Source: Polynucleobacter sp. AP-Titi-500A-B4 (GTDB lineage Bacteria; Pseudomonadota; Gammaproteobacteria; Burkholderiales; Burkholderiaceae). From it: a stretch of DNA of 64,000 nucleotides. The DNA lies in NCBI RefSeq assembly GCF_018688095.1, contig NZ_CP061311.1, positions 1,114,861 through 1,178,860 of the forward strand, given 5' to 3'. The position numbers and the translations under genes are program-made. Shown in pieces: positions 63,814 through 64,000 of this stretch; within the stretch, counting starts at the first letter, position 1; every line of letters begins with the position of its first letter. The notes beneath the pieces were generated by a model that was given only the letters and a program-made list of their open reading frames with translations, did not search any database and was not told where the DNA came from.

Positions 63814-64000
63814 TTACTTCGTCTCAACAAAACGCTTTTCAAATTCCCAAACATCCTCAAAGCCCATTAACTTAGATAGATCTCCAAAGTCATATAAATC
63901 AACCGGGTTATTAATAGATGATCCTGAGTCTTTAAAGTGCTCATATACCTTGGTCATTGCTTGAACAGAAGCTAGCAATGCGGTCACTGGAAAAATAGCG
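63814..64000 (-). CDS. C-terminal end of an isocitrate lyase/PEP-mutase-like protein (partial)
   Basis: I translated the minus strand from the right edge: 62 codons open to TAA at 63814-63816, with IFPVTALLASVQAMTKVYEHFK and LSKLMGFEDVWEFEKRFVETK. The PVTALLASVQAM segment resembles the end of the isocitrate lyase/phosphoenolpyruvate mutase superfamily (methylisocitrate lyase or oxaloacetate decarboxylase-like). The rest lies outside the window, so the assignment is tentative. Confidence 0.55.
   Translation of the reverse strand, partial: AIFPVTALLASVQAMTKVYEHFKDSGSSINNPVDLYDFGDLSKLMGFEDVWEFEKRFVETK

Noticed and set aside
1..64000. CRISPR arrays, insertion sequences, prophage or integrase-tRNA junctions
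   Set aside because: No regularly spaced repeats, transposase or integrase frames were seen, and the three tRNA genes have no adjoining integrase or repeated tRNA end.

Overview
The window reads as a stretch of chromosome from a low-to-mid G+C betaproteobacterium of the Burkholderiaceae, most like Polynucleobacter. This is inferred from the gene content (gmk-rpoZ-spoT, several Bug/TctC binding proteins, NAD-linked formate dehydrogenase, Sox genes, class I fumarase) and small free-living-type spacing, not from a database search. Coding density is high: no gene-free stretch exceeds about 260 bp, and I saw no IS element, prophage, CRISPR array or rRNA. Three tRNA genes (Ser-UGA, Ser-GGA, Leu-UAA) lie on the minus strand.

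Layout. 0-6.3 kb is housekeeping: spoT (cut by the left edge), rpoZ, gmk and yicC on minus, facing away from rph, rdgB and hemW on plus. 6.3-9.4 kb is a small CoA/acid-metabolism group (enoyl-CoA hydratase, Bug binding protein, CaiB-type CoA transferase). 9.4-12.5 kb is an AT-richer accessory island: a TrpR-family repressor behind a 13-codon leader ORF, a flavodoxin-like reductase, and a second TrpG/TrpE-type anthranilate synthase that keeps tryptophan-feedback motifs. 12.6-17.4 kb has an alkylsulfatase, an orphan histidine kinase and a divergent outer-membrane barrel. 17.4-27.9 kb has an FAD oxidoreductase, pgi, a phosphohexomutase, a TpsB-type transporter, nadA-nadC, nadB and a MazEF pair. 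28.1-32.9 kb is a two-gene NAD-formate dehydrogenase. 33-37.5 kb holds envelope proteins, a TumE/TumA-like pair and a YciI protein. 37.7-44.0 kb has acs, a class I fumarase, murI and tonB-exbB-exbD. 44.1-51.9 kb is a six-gene minus-strand operon: a TpsA-type exoprotein, a DUF4239 membrane protein, two PstS-like binding proteins, a membrane-tethered TAXI protein and a small exported protein. 52-56.5 kb has an Ntn-hydrolase acylase, two small envelope proteins and purU. 56.5-61.2 kb is a minus-strand run coding a periplasmic two-subunit molybdenum hydroxylase followed by soxX-Y-Z-A. The right end has lrgA-lrgB, an orphan HigA, another Bug protein and the 3' end of an ICL/PEP-mutase-like gene.

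Most unusual parts: (1) the Trp-regulated chorismate island with its leader ORF and paired 13-bp palindromes; (2) the TpsA exoprotein operon full of binding proteins with no transporter, its likely TpsB lying 25 kb away; (3) the soxXYZA set with no soxB or soxCD, a SoxY without the usual GGCGG tail, joined to a Tat-exported molybdenum hydroxylase.
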